Positions 22,861 to 33,944 of a DNA stretch of 64,000 bases are shown piece by piece (the stretch's first letter is position 1; the number at the start of each line of letters is the position of its first letter). The position numbers were made by a program, and so were the translations under genes. Below the pieces are notes generated by a model that saw only the letters and a list, made by a program, of their open reading frames with translations, ran no database searches and was not told where the DNA came from. This stretch comes from Byssothecium circinans (lineage: Eukaryota > Ascomycota > Dothideomycetes > Pleosporales > Massarinaceae): contig ML976982.1 in assembly GCA_010015675.1 (NCBI GenBank), forward strand, positions 329,187-393,186, read 5' to 3'.

Positions 22861-23969
22861 TTGTGTTTTTAAATAGCATAACGTGAGTGTAGTAACGACT
22901 CAAAAACTCTAGGGGGCGTAGGAAATGGAAAAACTAATTCGAAGTGAGCTTCAGCGCCTTTCTAGGGTATGCTAAGGGATCTAGCACCTAAGCATTTAAA
23001 ATCCCGGGTTTTCACCATAATGCCCTTCCTATCTACTGCTTTAGTAGATTCAGCAGGAGAGTCCTCTGGTATTTCAATCTGCTCTGGCTTAGTTACCTCG
23101 ACCACGCCAGGAAGAGACAGGTCGTCTGGTGTTTATAATGGAGAGCAGCGATATAGGTCAAAAAAGAAATACACCGTCGCTCCTCAGGACCACGACATGG
23201 GAATACCAACGTGAAGCAAGAAGGCACATATACACAGTTAGCATGCATATCCCTGCTCGTCTGCAATACGCCTAGATACGGTATCGCCATCCCACGCTCC
23301 AAAACTCCACTTCAACGGCAACTCAGCACTAAGAACGTGCCGTGCCACAGCTTCAACTCCGAGCAATCGTCTCCGCAGATCCAGTATATTTCTCATTGCT
23401 CGCTGGAGGTAAGATTTCGTGATGGTGTTATGGCGTCAAATCAATTTCCAGTGGAGCTGCCGAAAATCAGCGAAAAGAGGGATAGCGTTTGCCGGGACAC
23501 TTCGTTAGTGTACTTTGACAGGGCGTCTTGTAGAAAGAAGTGTTCTTGTCACAGTCTATCGTGAATGACTCTTCAAGTTATGCCAGTGAGAAAGATTACA
23601 GTCAGCTCCGCAGCGAGGAAAAACAGAACTCGTCCTCGGTGACCTTTCGAATAGACTGGAAAGCAATCCTTACACACCCTAGCGCGACCTCCCCGACATC
23701 CAATCCCTAGTTAACCTCCTCACACAAACCAACCAGCCATATCCCCTCTACCTCAACTTATGCCCATCGTATCATGCTGATTACCCGGAAGTTCGACATG
23801 CCCATAGCAACCCTGCACTTCCACGGGTGAAGCATAAAGTTCCTGCGGCGAATATTGCATCCAGCTGCCTTCCAGTGACGTCAATAAGCCCAAGTTTTAG
23901 GAGTCCCGGAACCGCGGAATCATTGGGGCTCATAACTTCCAAACTCCACACAACATCACAACTTCTAAC

Positions 23970-24248
23970 ATGAAAGTCCCCAAAATCATCCGCGCAACAT
24001 GTAAGTCGGGCGTAGATGGATCGAGCTTTACTGGTAGCCTCGCGACGTTGACCGGTATATCCTCGCTAAGCCTGCTGGGTGAGACGCAAACTTTTGCGGT
24101 TACTAGCAATGAGTGGTTGGCTACATAGGCAGTTGAGGCTAATACGGAGTGTTCGGAGTTCCTGTCCGAAGGAATGAGCATTTGTGCTGTTGGTGAGCAA
24201 TTTCCGCTGTTAAGAGCGAGGTTGGAAGAAGAGATCAAGGACACGTGA
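23970..24248 (+). pseudogene. Possible small gene remnant, one in-frame stop
   Basis: A frame of 93 codons starts with ATG (MKVPKIIRATC) and ends at a stop (LEEEIKDT). It is interrupted once, by TAG, about two thirds through. The part after the stop (SEFLSEGMSICAVGEQFPLL) looks protein-like. The opposite strand is also open here, so codon bias cannot decide. I do not recognise the protein; it could be a decayed gene or chance. Confidence 0.2.
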
Positions 24249-24646
24249 GACGAGTACAAACTCCACGCTGTGTGTAAGCCTCTTCAGGTGTTTGTTAGAA
24301 TATTGTACCTCATCTCTTTCTAACATATTCGCTGTTTCCCACCGGAATATTGTTCAGTGATACGGAGCAGAGCGCAAGACTAATGTCGCGGGAAGAGGTT
24401 GACATCGCATGCAGTAGTTAACCAACGACCAGCGCTAAACTTTCTCAAGTTAGCAGTACTCTTCCAAACTCCTAGATGAAAGGAAGCAGGCTATAATATA
24501 CATATACATATATACCCATCCAGTCATGACCATGATTAAACATATATCATCTATCAATACGAGTCATCATGAAGTCGAACAAAAACCCACCACACCATTC
24601 CGTCCCGTCCCGTCCCCTCAATCACCATCCCGCACACAGTCCCATA

Positions 24647-27029
24647 TTAACCCTCTTCTTCCATCCCAACAGCCTCATACCTTCCCCCATCACCGCCGCC
24701 ACCTCTCGAGTAACTCATTCTAGGCACTTCATATAGCCTCGTATAATCCACCCTCTCACCCGCTAACCGTGCAAATCCACTCTCCCTTGCCTTCAGCACA
24801 GGAGCGCCATCGCACCAAAAGTCTTTACAATTCGCGGCAATGCCCCTACTCCAAGGATTGCCGCCTCTGGCCTGCTGTCTCCCAGCTTGGGAGCCATGTA
24901 GTGCAGTAGCAACGAAGGTGTCGAGGCCGAAAAGCCGCTTCCACTGATCCCAGATGGAATGTTTGGGCTGTGCTCGCGTGGATGGCGCGTCGCCAGTATC
25001 TTGACCGGAGCCAAAGCCATTGGTTGGCGCCTGGCCACCGGCGGTATCTTGCGACGTGTCGCCGGTAGTGACGAAGCTGTTGAGGGCATCGGCGGGGGTT
25101 TTGTCGTGGAGATGGCCGCGCATACTTTCGTACGTGGTGAGGTTGCGGGTGATTTGAAGGAGTTGGACACAGAGGAGCATGGTGACCCATGTGAGTTGGA
25201 AAGCGGTCCAGATGGTGAGGACAATGGTGTAAGGATCTTTGTGAAGAATCTCGCAGAGGTCATCGGAAATGACGGCGCAGGTAACATCTTTCGGTTTCTT
25301 GACTTTGTCAAGGTCTACGGAGAGTTAGGCTTCAAACGTGACGGATTTGAGGTAGGGAGACATACACCCGAGGACTAGGTAGACCCAGGCTATGACGCCG
25401 AGTTCCATGCTTAGAACGTAGAGGACGAAGTGGCGATGGTTGTTGTTCGCGACGCAATTGTTGACCCAAGGACAATGGCTGAAGTTCGTCAGCATGTCAT
25501 TACCATAATTCTCTGTCGAAAGTAGAACTTACTGGTCAAACTTGGCCACACATCGCTCGCATCTCTTGCAGTGTTTACTCCTAAGTGGCTTCCGTACCAT
25601 ACAACTGACGCAGAAGTGATTCTCGTCAAACGACTTCACCTCCATCAGCTCATCGATAACCTTCTTTGACGCGCTCCTGCTGGCTGATTTGGGCACAAAG
25701 CCGGGATCCGCGGACATGGCGAAGAAGTAGAAATAGGTAGTGAATCCGTAAAGCGTCGCGAATAATACATTAAGAAAGAAATGTTTCCGTAACGTGCCTG
25801 CATATCGTCAGAAGAGAAGGGAAGAATGGCCACTCTGACTTACTAGGCATGACAGTAGTGATCCAACAAACGCCGATCCAGAGTAGAGTACCAGAGAAGA
25901 TACCGGCTAACCAAGGCTATGAAGAGTCAGTGGCTGTCCTGAGATGCATGTGGAACCGCCTACAGTATGATGTATACTCCGCATATTTGGCGGGGCCCAA
26001 CCCAGCAACTTTTGCGCAACCCACTGCATCCCGAAAGCGATACCGGCTGCCACCGGAATCCCAACATAGATTGAATAATGACTTATCATATACACGCCAA
26101 TCAACACAATCAAAAATGGCCAGAAATATAATAATCGTGAAATGAACCACCGCGTGTCCTTGACACCGGGAATAGGAAACTCCTTCTGTGTGCCGTCCTT
26201 GTTGTAGCCCGCCTGCGAGAGCGCGGAATGCCATTGCCGCGTGGTATTCATCTCCTCCGCGGTGACAGCGGGTGTCTTGCCGTCATTGTTTTTTGCGAAG
26301 CGGTCGGCACCGTATTCGAGCAGTTTTTGAATGGAACCTTGCGACCCTTTTACGAGGGCCCAGTGCAGGGCTGTGAAGCCTTGGTCATCCGTCGCGTATA
26401 CGTTCGCTCCCCAACGTAGAAACAGGTCCACGCATGACGGATAGCCCTTGTATGCTGCCCACATGAGCGCGGTATGCGCTTGCGCATCTGGTATATCCAC
26501 TGGGATGTCCTGGTGCAGGAGCAGGACAAGCTGATATACGTTTCCATCGAGGGTCGCCGAGTGCAAAAGGTTGAAGCCTTGGTCGTCGGTGAGGAGGGGG
26601 TCCGCACCGTGTTCGAGAAGGAGGTTCACAATGTAATAGTGGCATCTCTTCGCAGCCCAGAGCACTGGTGTAGCGACGGCGTCTCCTCCTTTTGCATTGA
26701 TATTTGCGCCGCTTTTGATCAGGAAGTGGCTGAGAGCGTAGTGGTTATTGATTGCCGCCCACTGTATCACTTGTTAGATTTTCTCTGTGTAGTCTGAACA
26801 TGGAGACTCTCACATGTAGCGGTGTTATGCCCTGCTCATCTTTGTAGGTGGCATCGAACTTGCCCCCGTCGAACAGCTTCTGGATCGCGCCAATCTCTCC
26901 TAGCCGCGCCAGCTGCATTATATCATCCTCAATGGGTAGACCTGGCTTCTTATCTGCCATATCTTCCATCTCGACATGGTGGTCGCGCCCCAGCTGGCCG
27001 TTGGACTCGGAGGAGCTACCGGAAGCCAT
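24647..27029 (-). CDS. AKR1: Palmitoyltransferase AKR1 (ankyrin-repeat DHHC protein)
   Basis: Six exons: 27029-26814, 26761-25964, 25916-25844, 25797-25533, 25478-25366 and 25314-24647, giving 710 residues. All five introns are 46-54 nt. An acidic N-terminal region leads into about five to six ankyrin repeats (residues 45-260: [48 protein letters not shown]). Transmembrane pairs and the Cys-rich DHHC domain follow. The core [20 protein letters not shown] leads to the catalytic DHHC at about residues 450-453, in [14 protein letters not shown]1 transfers palmitate to cytosolic cysteines of client proteins (yeast clients include Yck2) at the Golgi, with effects on endocytosis. The start is the Met beginning MASGSSSES; the frame is open further upstream but that part is not protein-like. 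Confidence 0.95.
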
Positions 27030-30000
27030 GGCTGCGGCGGACTGCGGAGGAGAGGAGATGCGTGCGTGTGATATGCGAGATGGTCCGATCGTGTCGTGTG
27101 TCACAGGGACATTTACATGCTGGAGTGGATGCACAGGAAAGGAGAGGAAGCGCGCTCGGAGTTTCTGCGGTTGTAGCTGAGAATTGTTCGGATTTGGGCT
27201 ATGCGGCGTCGTCCTCGTACTTGAAATAAGCAACAGATGCGTTCATAGCCCCTGCCCGAAACCCTGTGGCTGTGCTGGGGCTGTGGCTAGTGCTAGCGTG
27301 GTACGATCCACGTGCTAACTAACCGAGTGAAGAGATCACCTATTTACTTAGAGCAGAGATGTGTAAAATAGAGAAACGGCTGGTACATCTTAGTGCTATC
27401 ACACTTCTAAGTTACAAAAGGTCAAGTCTGCTGACGCCTGCCGCTGGGACAAGTCAATCATCCATTGTCCAAACCATGCTCTGTACCAAGGTAGATTTCG
27501 AGACGACCTCATCATTTAGCAAACTTCTCAAAACTTGAACCCCTCAGAACACCAAGTTGCTTCTTTCGGAGTTATAATGCCATATGGTAGCGTTGGAAAC
27601 CTCAACCTCTTCCAGCCCAAGTGCTCACAAAGCTGACTTGTCTTACTCACCCACCCACGAATCTCATAAGCACCCACCCTACATCCGATCCTACCTTCCG
27701 CATCCCGCAAGCCCCGAACAGCATCGGCGCCTTTCACCGCCTCCGCAGAATTCTACCCAGGTGGTAGTACCGACGGTATCCCAGTAACAAGTAAAGCGAA
27801 CACGCTTCTAGAAGCCGCGGAAACGCCACAGAGAAGGATCTTCCCCGCATGTTTAAGCGCCTCTTTTTGCTTTTCCGGTCAACGAAAAGCGCGGTGTGAG
27901 ATTTCTACTGTCAAATTTGCTATTTTGTCTGGCGCGGGTGGATTCGGGACATCGCCCAGACGGGTGTGGATGTGGGGGGTGACGAGAATGCACGATGGCG
28001 TAACTGTCTTGTGAGTGGGGAGTGATATGGGTGAGAATGGGAGAGATTATTGCTTGGACGTGTTTGTACCACAGTGAGGTGGGACCTCAAATCATGTCTC
28101 GAGTGATATAATGACGGTGGGTCTTTCCTGATGTAATTGTATGGCACGAAGAGCGCACCCGACAGAAAGGATTACCCACTTTTGCGCTACGTATTGCTAG
28201 ACGGTACCACCTACCAGGAAAGTGGAGCATGACTACAATCGCGGAATCGGAAATAGGAATTGTGGTTTGCGTTGATGCTTCTGCGAGCTACATACAGCTG
28301 GCAGGAGACCATTTCCTCGTCATTACCGATTTATAGGTCTATCATGGCTCAGTAGTTGCGCCGACTTTGGTTTGATGATGTTCTTTGGCAGGAGATTTTG
28401 GATGAAGTAAGTAGGACACTAAGGCATCCGGAAACCAAAGCATGCTTGTGAAGGCACACCGTACGATAGAGCTGAGGATCAACAGTATGAAAGATCACCT
28501 CTTGTACGGTGTGGTCTGTTCCAAGCTTGGTTTGTGAGTGATGTGTGCAGCTAGTACCATATGTCTGCCGAAATCTCTGGTGACTGTAGCCTGCCAGAAC
28601 CTTTAGGACGAGCGATCTCGACCGATGAATGCGGGATAAACTTATAGAGGTAACCTCGAGACACCGTTGCATATCTCCTTAAGCTCAAATATTGCTCAAG
28701 CTCAGATATTGCTCGTATAGGGTTCGCGTGTTAGTGATTGCAAAGAGCGTCGTGACGAAACAGCGCCTGATACCTCAAGGTAAGTGGATGAGGCTCTTTC
28801 CAATGCCACGCAGTCGGGGCGGTGATAGGCAGAAGCCCCGCAATTCCATCTCAGGACCCCAGACACTACTAATCAGTCACGCATACAGCAACGACCCGCC
28901 TCGCATGAAGGACGTCCATAGCCATCAACGTGGCTGATCGTCAGTTACACTTCGGCGACGTGAGGGAAATGGCCACCCCCATGGGCTTTGATGTGATATT
29001 TAGTAACAAGGGAATACTATGAGTGGTCAGTTCAAGCAGCATACTTCGTTATCGGTGCCACGCGTTTGGATGAGGCGCATTACGCAGCTACTCCACCAGT
29101 GGTGCCTGAAGGACTCGGAGCATACATGCCGGAGATGTTGGCCTTATACGCAAGCACCGAACAGATGGGAGAAGTCGTGGCATGCTACATAGCCTGCAAT
29201 ATGAGTCAGTGAGGCGGGTGAGGAGCGTGAGGAGCGTGAATACGGAGTGATGGATGCATGGACGCATTGGACAGCGGCTGGGGAACGGAAAGAACAGCGC
29301 AGAGAGATGAGTTCATTACGAAAAAAAAAAGTGGAATGAAGGATCTCGCTTGGGCGGAAAACGATCGTGTTGCATGCTTGCGAGTCCGAGCTATCGTGGT
29401 TGAATTGTGAGAGAGAAACACGTTCGCAGCTGTGATTGGCTGGACTGATGCCAACAAATATCTTGGAAACTGTTCTATGGTTTTGGGGAACAACTTGAAA
29501 ATAGATGCAAAAAGGGCCATGGCGATTGTTGTTGCAGCGTGTAGCAAGGACAACCTTACGAGTTAAAGATGGAGAGAGATCCTGTCACGTACAAGTGATA
29601 AAATGCCCATTGCACAGCCAACGCCTTCCAATTGCTGGCTATGGGTAACTAGTCTCACTACTGCTGTGAATGTGTATTTTGGACTTGGAGCAGGTGGAGA
29701 ATTCCCACAAATTCGGAGAGAGGTGGTTCTCGTACGCCTCGATTTTTGAACGCCTGTAATCGTATAGCTGGTAGGGCGATATAATGAGTCGTGCAGGCAT
29801 GACACCGATGGTCCTTCATGTCGAGCGGGGCACGGCCAAGGCACGCAAGGCACACAACGCGCTGGCAGGATGGTACAATGGGGCTACTGTGCCTTCCTAA
29901 CGCATAGGCAAGCGGTTATGACGTAGAAAATAGGGGGCTCGAGGAGGGTGAATGCTCCGGTCGCGGTCTGGTGATATTGGGGATGATGGTGCCTTTGTGG

Positions 30001-30780
30001 GGTTGTCGTAGGGAGATCGAAAAAAATTCCAGCACGTGGGATGGATCGACACGGCAGAGACGGACACCATCGGGCCCCCGCAAAGTCCCGCCCAAGAAGA
30101 CGGCTCACTGTTGTCGAGGGCATCCTGGCACTGCTCGATTGTCCTTGCCATGCTCTCGCAACCTCAGCCTGGGTGAGAAAGCACCCAGCACAAGTCTCCC
30201 ATAACCGTCGAAAAAGCGCGTTGCAGACGGGATGAAAGGGAGGGCAACAAAATATGGATGATTCGTTACGGAGGCGCTGAAGCTGCACAAGACGCACCCA
30301 CGGCGGTCATCGGGTGCGCTACATCGGGATAGCGCTCATCGCGATGCCATCCCATTCGATGCTCTTTGCAAGGTAGAAGCCAAGGCTTGTAAAGTGAGGT
30401 CTCACGGGCAGTGCGTGGTGGCTGTCCTGTCTCGGTGCTGGGGCGAGACTCGGAATCTCATCCTTTTGCGTGCGCACTTATTAGAAGCGCTGTAGCCTCG
30501 ATCCCGCATTTTCTGCGCCATCTGTCCCGACTCGCCTTATATTATTCTCAATACAACGCATATCCCGGCCTGCGCCTCGTGTACGCGAGGTCTAGCTCAC
30601 TCCACTCCGCACCCACGTTGACGCTGCATCGCTGATTTGCGACGTCGGCCTGACTCTCGGCACAACCGTTCTACACATATACACAACACTGCACTTCGGA
30701 TGCCGCAGTTACGTTCCGTGCAAGTACCTTTGCATTTCAGCAACCATTATCTCTTCGCATCGTTGTAATTTTATTGTGCC
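27030..30780. other. 3.75-kb intergenic region, no confident gene
   Basis: This includes the AKR1 promoter and the promoter of the gene at 30781. Short frames occur on both strands without family resemblance. One plus-strand frame ending at 29212 (about 29004-29212) reads like protein (AAYFVIGATRLDEAHY, then EGLGAYMPEMLALYAS). It has an acceptor-like TTTAG before it but no start; it may be a relic exon. Bases 28683-28712 contain a 16-base imperfect direct repeat of the word CTCAAATATTGCT. Confidence 0.45.
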
Positions 30781-32184
30781 ATGGCGCGAACAGTGCAATG
30801 GCAGCATGATTCGTCGAGTCGAAGTACCACAGCGTCCGGCCAAAGCGGGAGCGAACGATCATACAATACGGCACCGTCCGACTACGACACAGCCAGCATC
30901 AGACCAACAATACCGCGGCGTGGAACGTGTCTTGGTCGTGTAGAGCACGAAAGGCAGGATTACTTCGCGCCTGTGGACGACTATGAGCAGCCAGTGTCTC
31001 ACACCGCTCGTTCGTCAATCGACACTTACGCCTCAACCTCTGCAGAAGACCTCGCCGACGACATCGAAGACCTTCCAGAATACGCTGTGCCGCAGTACTA
31101 CGACGAGCCTCTCATCAGCGATGCAATCCCAACCACGTCCCGCGACTTTGCAGACCTCTTCCCCACCTCGAAGCGCATTTCGATCCGCCACGACGACTCC
31201 ACAATCGATGGGAACATGAATCTGCGTGTGGACACCCAAGTGGAAGGCCATCACCGCAACAAGCAGAAGTATACTCTGTTTCATCTGCGCATGCATGACT
31301 TGCGCACCCGTGAGTTTTCTCTGCGGCGGTATTGCAGGGAGTCTGGCCGCGAAGTCTGCCACTCAATCCGCAAGTACAAGAATCCGACTTCCGAAAAGCG
31401 TCCCGTCTTGCAGCGTGCCAGCACTGCGCTCGCGGGGCTGATACACAAGCCCGATTCCCGCCCAGCGACGGCAGCAGGCTTGAAACGTTCCGATTCCGGT
31501 TACGAGTCGATACACAATGCCGCGAATGTGGATGAAGACTCACGCCCCAGGACTGCAGGCTACACCAAGGGCCGCGCATTGATGCCTACCAACACCATCA
31601 AACTGGAGTTCTCCAACTATGCCCATCTGGACGTGAAGCGGAGAGGTGCTAAAAGTAGTAAGCGATATGCCTTCGAATACTGGGGTCACGACTATACTTG
31701 GAGACGGATCGTCAACAAGGAGCATGATCTGGAGAGCGTTTCCTATTACCTCGTTCGATCGGACAACGAGGAGGAACCCTTGGCCCACATTAGCCCCGTT
31801 CGGTTGACCCATGACCAGGCGCAGGAAGAGGTAGCGAGGGGCGGATGGATCCCGCCTTGTTATATGCGTATCACCGATGAGGACATACTCAAATCCACTA
31901 GCGATATCTCCGAGTGAGTACAGTAACGGCACGCCGCATGACTCAACTAACGCATCTTTAGCATTGTGGTTGCAACTGGTCTCATCGCTCTTGTCGACGA
32001 CTGCATCAAGCGAAAGTTCCATTCGAAACAGGCCACCCAGTTGCATATCCCACTCTTCCATAACAAGATGCATATAGACTACGTTGGACCTAAACGGCTC
32101 ATTGATGAGGTCTTCCATCGGAAGTCTAGTGGACCTCCTAGCAGACGTCCGTCAGCTCCACGCCGTGCTGCCACGCAGGCGTGA
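30781..32184 (+). CDS. Conserved fungal protein of unknown function
   Basis: Two exons, 30781-31913 and 31962-32184, joined over a 48-nt intron (GTGAGT donor, CTAAC branch, TTTAG acceptor), giving 451 residues. The first 150 residues are Ser/Thr/Asp-rich and probably disordered. From about residue 155 there is an ordered region with KYTLFHLRMHDLRTREFSLR and a Cys-containing motif RYCRESGREVCHS. The C-terminal domain begins at NTIKLEFSNYAHLDV, includes FEYWGHDYTWRR and SYYLVRS, and ends with a hydrophobic DIVVATGLIALVDDC segment encoded across the intron. The last 30 residues are basic and Ser/Pro-rich. It belongs to a widespread filamentous-fungal family without known function, in my recollection; I do not assign an activity. 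No signal peptide is present. Confidence 0.85.
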
Positions 32185-33464
32185 TTTTCCCAAATTCCAA
32201 GACCCGCCTGAACGGATAGGCCCCATAGTATCGGTCGCCCGCGCCTTTCTCCCGTACATATTCATCATAACCCGCTGTCAAAGTGTGTTGTTGAGCCGTG
32301 GACCTGCAGGGTTCCGTCGGCCTTGTGCTCTTTTACGATATTCTTCCCTTGGCGACGGCGCATAGCATGGAGCATTTGGGCATACATAGGCGAAGTGTTT
32401 GCTACATTGGTTGAAAACGCATGCTTCACGCGACGTCAGATTGGAGGTTTTTCTTTGGTCATGACATGGAAGGCTTTCCGGCCTCCCCGGCCAGTCTTAT
32501 CTCCCTACATGAGTTTACGACTCTACGATAATACGACCTTGGCCTCGAGCTTGCTTTTTCTACTCTGCGTTCACACCCTTGGTCTTGGTTCTCATCTATT
32601 TATACGGACAATAGTACCTCGTTGACCATACATTCACCTTCCCATAGCTAGTAATATCATAATTACGCAGGACTAACAACCTTTGATCTTCTAGTGGTAT
32701 GTTCCAAATGGCAGATGACACCGTAGCTGGCTACGCTGTCGTCAGAGCCCGTTGGCAGTAAGCAGGTACCCGTCTCCGTCCACTGCAGGTGATGCTTTGT
32801 GTCAGCCATGTGATGTAGGTCCTCGCTTCGAGATATCTCGCTTACTGGTTATTGGCCGCGTTCTGTATTTTTTCCAGGCTACTAACGCTATAGGATCGCT
32901 GCTGCAATAGTAGCCAACGCATGTCATTCACTATGTTCTGCATCTCCATGCTCTCCACGTCCTTTCTATGTGTGCAGCAGGGATTTCTGCAAGGCCAACT
33001 CGCCACCCTCTAATGATCAACCGCTCCGTTCCGCCCAAACATCTGTCGGCCCGCATTTGAGCGGCCATATCGGCATCTCTTCTGAACTGATCCGAGTAGG
33101 TGGGTAGAGAGTGGACACTGCACCCTTCACGGCATCAGGCAGACGGTACAATGCGTATCGGGAGAAGTTCTGTCGGTAGCCTTGCGCCCCCCGTCATCTT
33201 TGCTGCCACCTATCCTATTCGCTCTTCTCCAGCGTTTTCCTTCTTCTGCGCCTATAAGTAGCTGCTTTTCACTTTCACAAGGGGCACTTTCATTCCATCC
33301 AATATCACAACGAGAGAGGTGCCTTGATCGCCCGTTCCTGAACCTTTTATATGCTCCACTTCTTAACTTCACCGCCTTTTCATCCCCTTCTCTTCCCTTT
33401 CTCGGTAACGAGGTTTACGCCGCACCATCACTTCCACGTACATTGATATCCACTATTACCAACC
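32185..33464. other. Intergenic region, no gene seen
   Basis: About 1.28 kb between the unknown-function gene and the dsRBD-like gene. Open frames such as 32323-32625 and 33182-33682 lack domains; the latter overlaps the real dsRBD exons in another frame. Pyrimidine-rich tracts at 33200-33460 fit a promoter and leader. Confidence 0.55.
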
Positions 33465-33944
33465 ATGGCTGCACGCGAGCAGTGGTCACAGCGTCTTCGA
33501 GGTACATCAAGTCAACGCACGCATGTCATATCTGCATGCTTTCCGCTTCCTTTCAGGGTCTTCGGCTGTCTCTCGGACTCAATTGCTATATGAGGGTTTC
33601 CGTATATCAGCTAACCATCCCTTCTATCAGAGCACTGCAGTGTAAGGGGATTTGGAGAGCCTGTTTGGCAAGACGTATCTGATCGGAGGGGTAAGATCTT
33701 GCCCCAACACCTCTTGCGTTCGGTTCGAGTCTCCAGTGCTGATATACTTTCCATAGGCGGTCGTACGGCCTGGAGCAGTATTGTTTCTGTCCAGGGCAAT
33801 CAATATCCCGCAAGATTCTTCTACGATGGGGCGTATATGGAGCAAGCCAGGGAGGATGCTGCGGAGATGGCTCTGCGTACAATTACGGGCTACGTAAATA
33901 CTACACAAGAGCCTCCACCGGCGAGCCATTATGCACAAGGTTGA
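33465..33944 (+). CDS. Small double-stranded-RNA-binding-domain-like protein
   Basis: Three exons: 33465-33501, 33631-33690 and 33757-33944, giving 94 residues. Introns are 129 and 66 nt; the first ends in CTAACCATCCCTTCTATCAG, an ideal branch point and acceptor. The protein begins MAAREQWSQRLREHC and continues through PVWQDVSDRRGGRTAWSSI, then the strand VSVQGNQYPARFFYDG and the helix EQAREDAAEMALRTI. This alpha-beta-beta-beta-alpha order with the terminal A-xx-AA-xx-AL helix matches the dsRBD pattern, and similar single-domain proteins are common in filamentous ascomycetes. The basic Lys cluster that canonical dsRBDs use on helix 2 to grip RNA is absent here (acidic REDAAE instead), so RNA binding is uncertain. 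The role could be in RNA silencing or simply unknown. The gene is invisible as a single open frame. Confidence 0.82.

Larger units (their letters stand above)
20652..24646. other. 4-kb gene-free region with eroded coding relics
   Basis: No intact gene is visible. The first 400 bases hold the NPC2 promoter. From about 21000 the sequence is of mixed composition with many stops. Scattered hydrophobic open segments on the minus strand around 22860-22280 (for example FGFIGSIFAFGARGE, then a stop, then WLIAFGAVGPTEYY in a shifted frame) look like remnants of a membrane-protein gene. A separate one-stop frame at 23970-24248 is listed on its own. A run of 13 A at about 22457-22470 is present. Confidence 0.5.
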
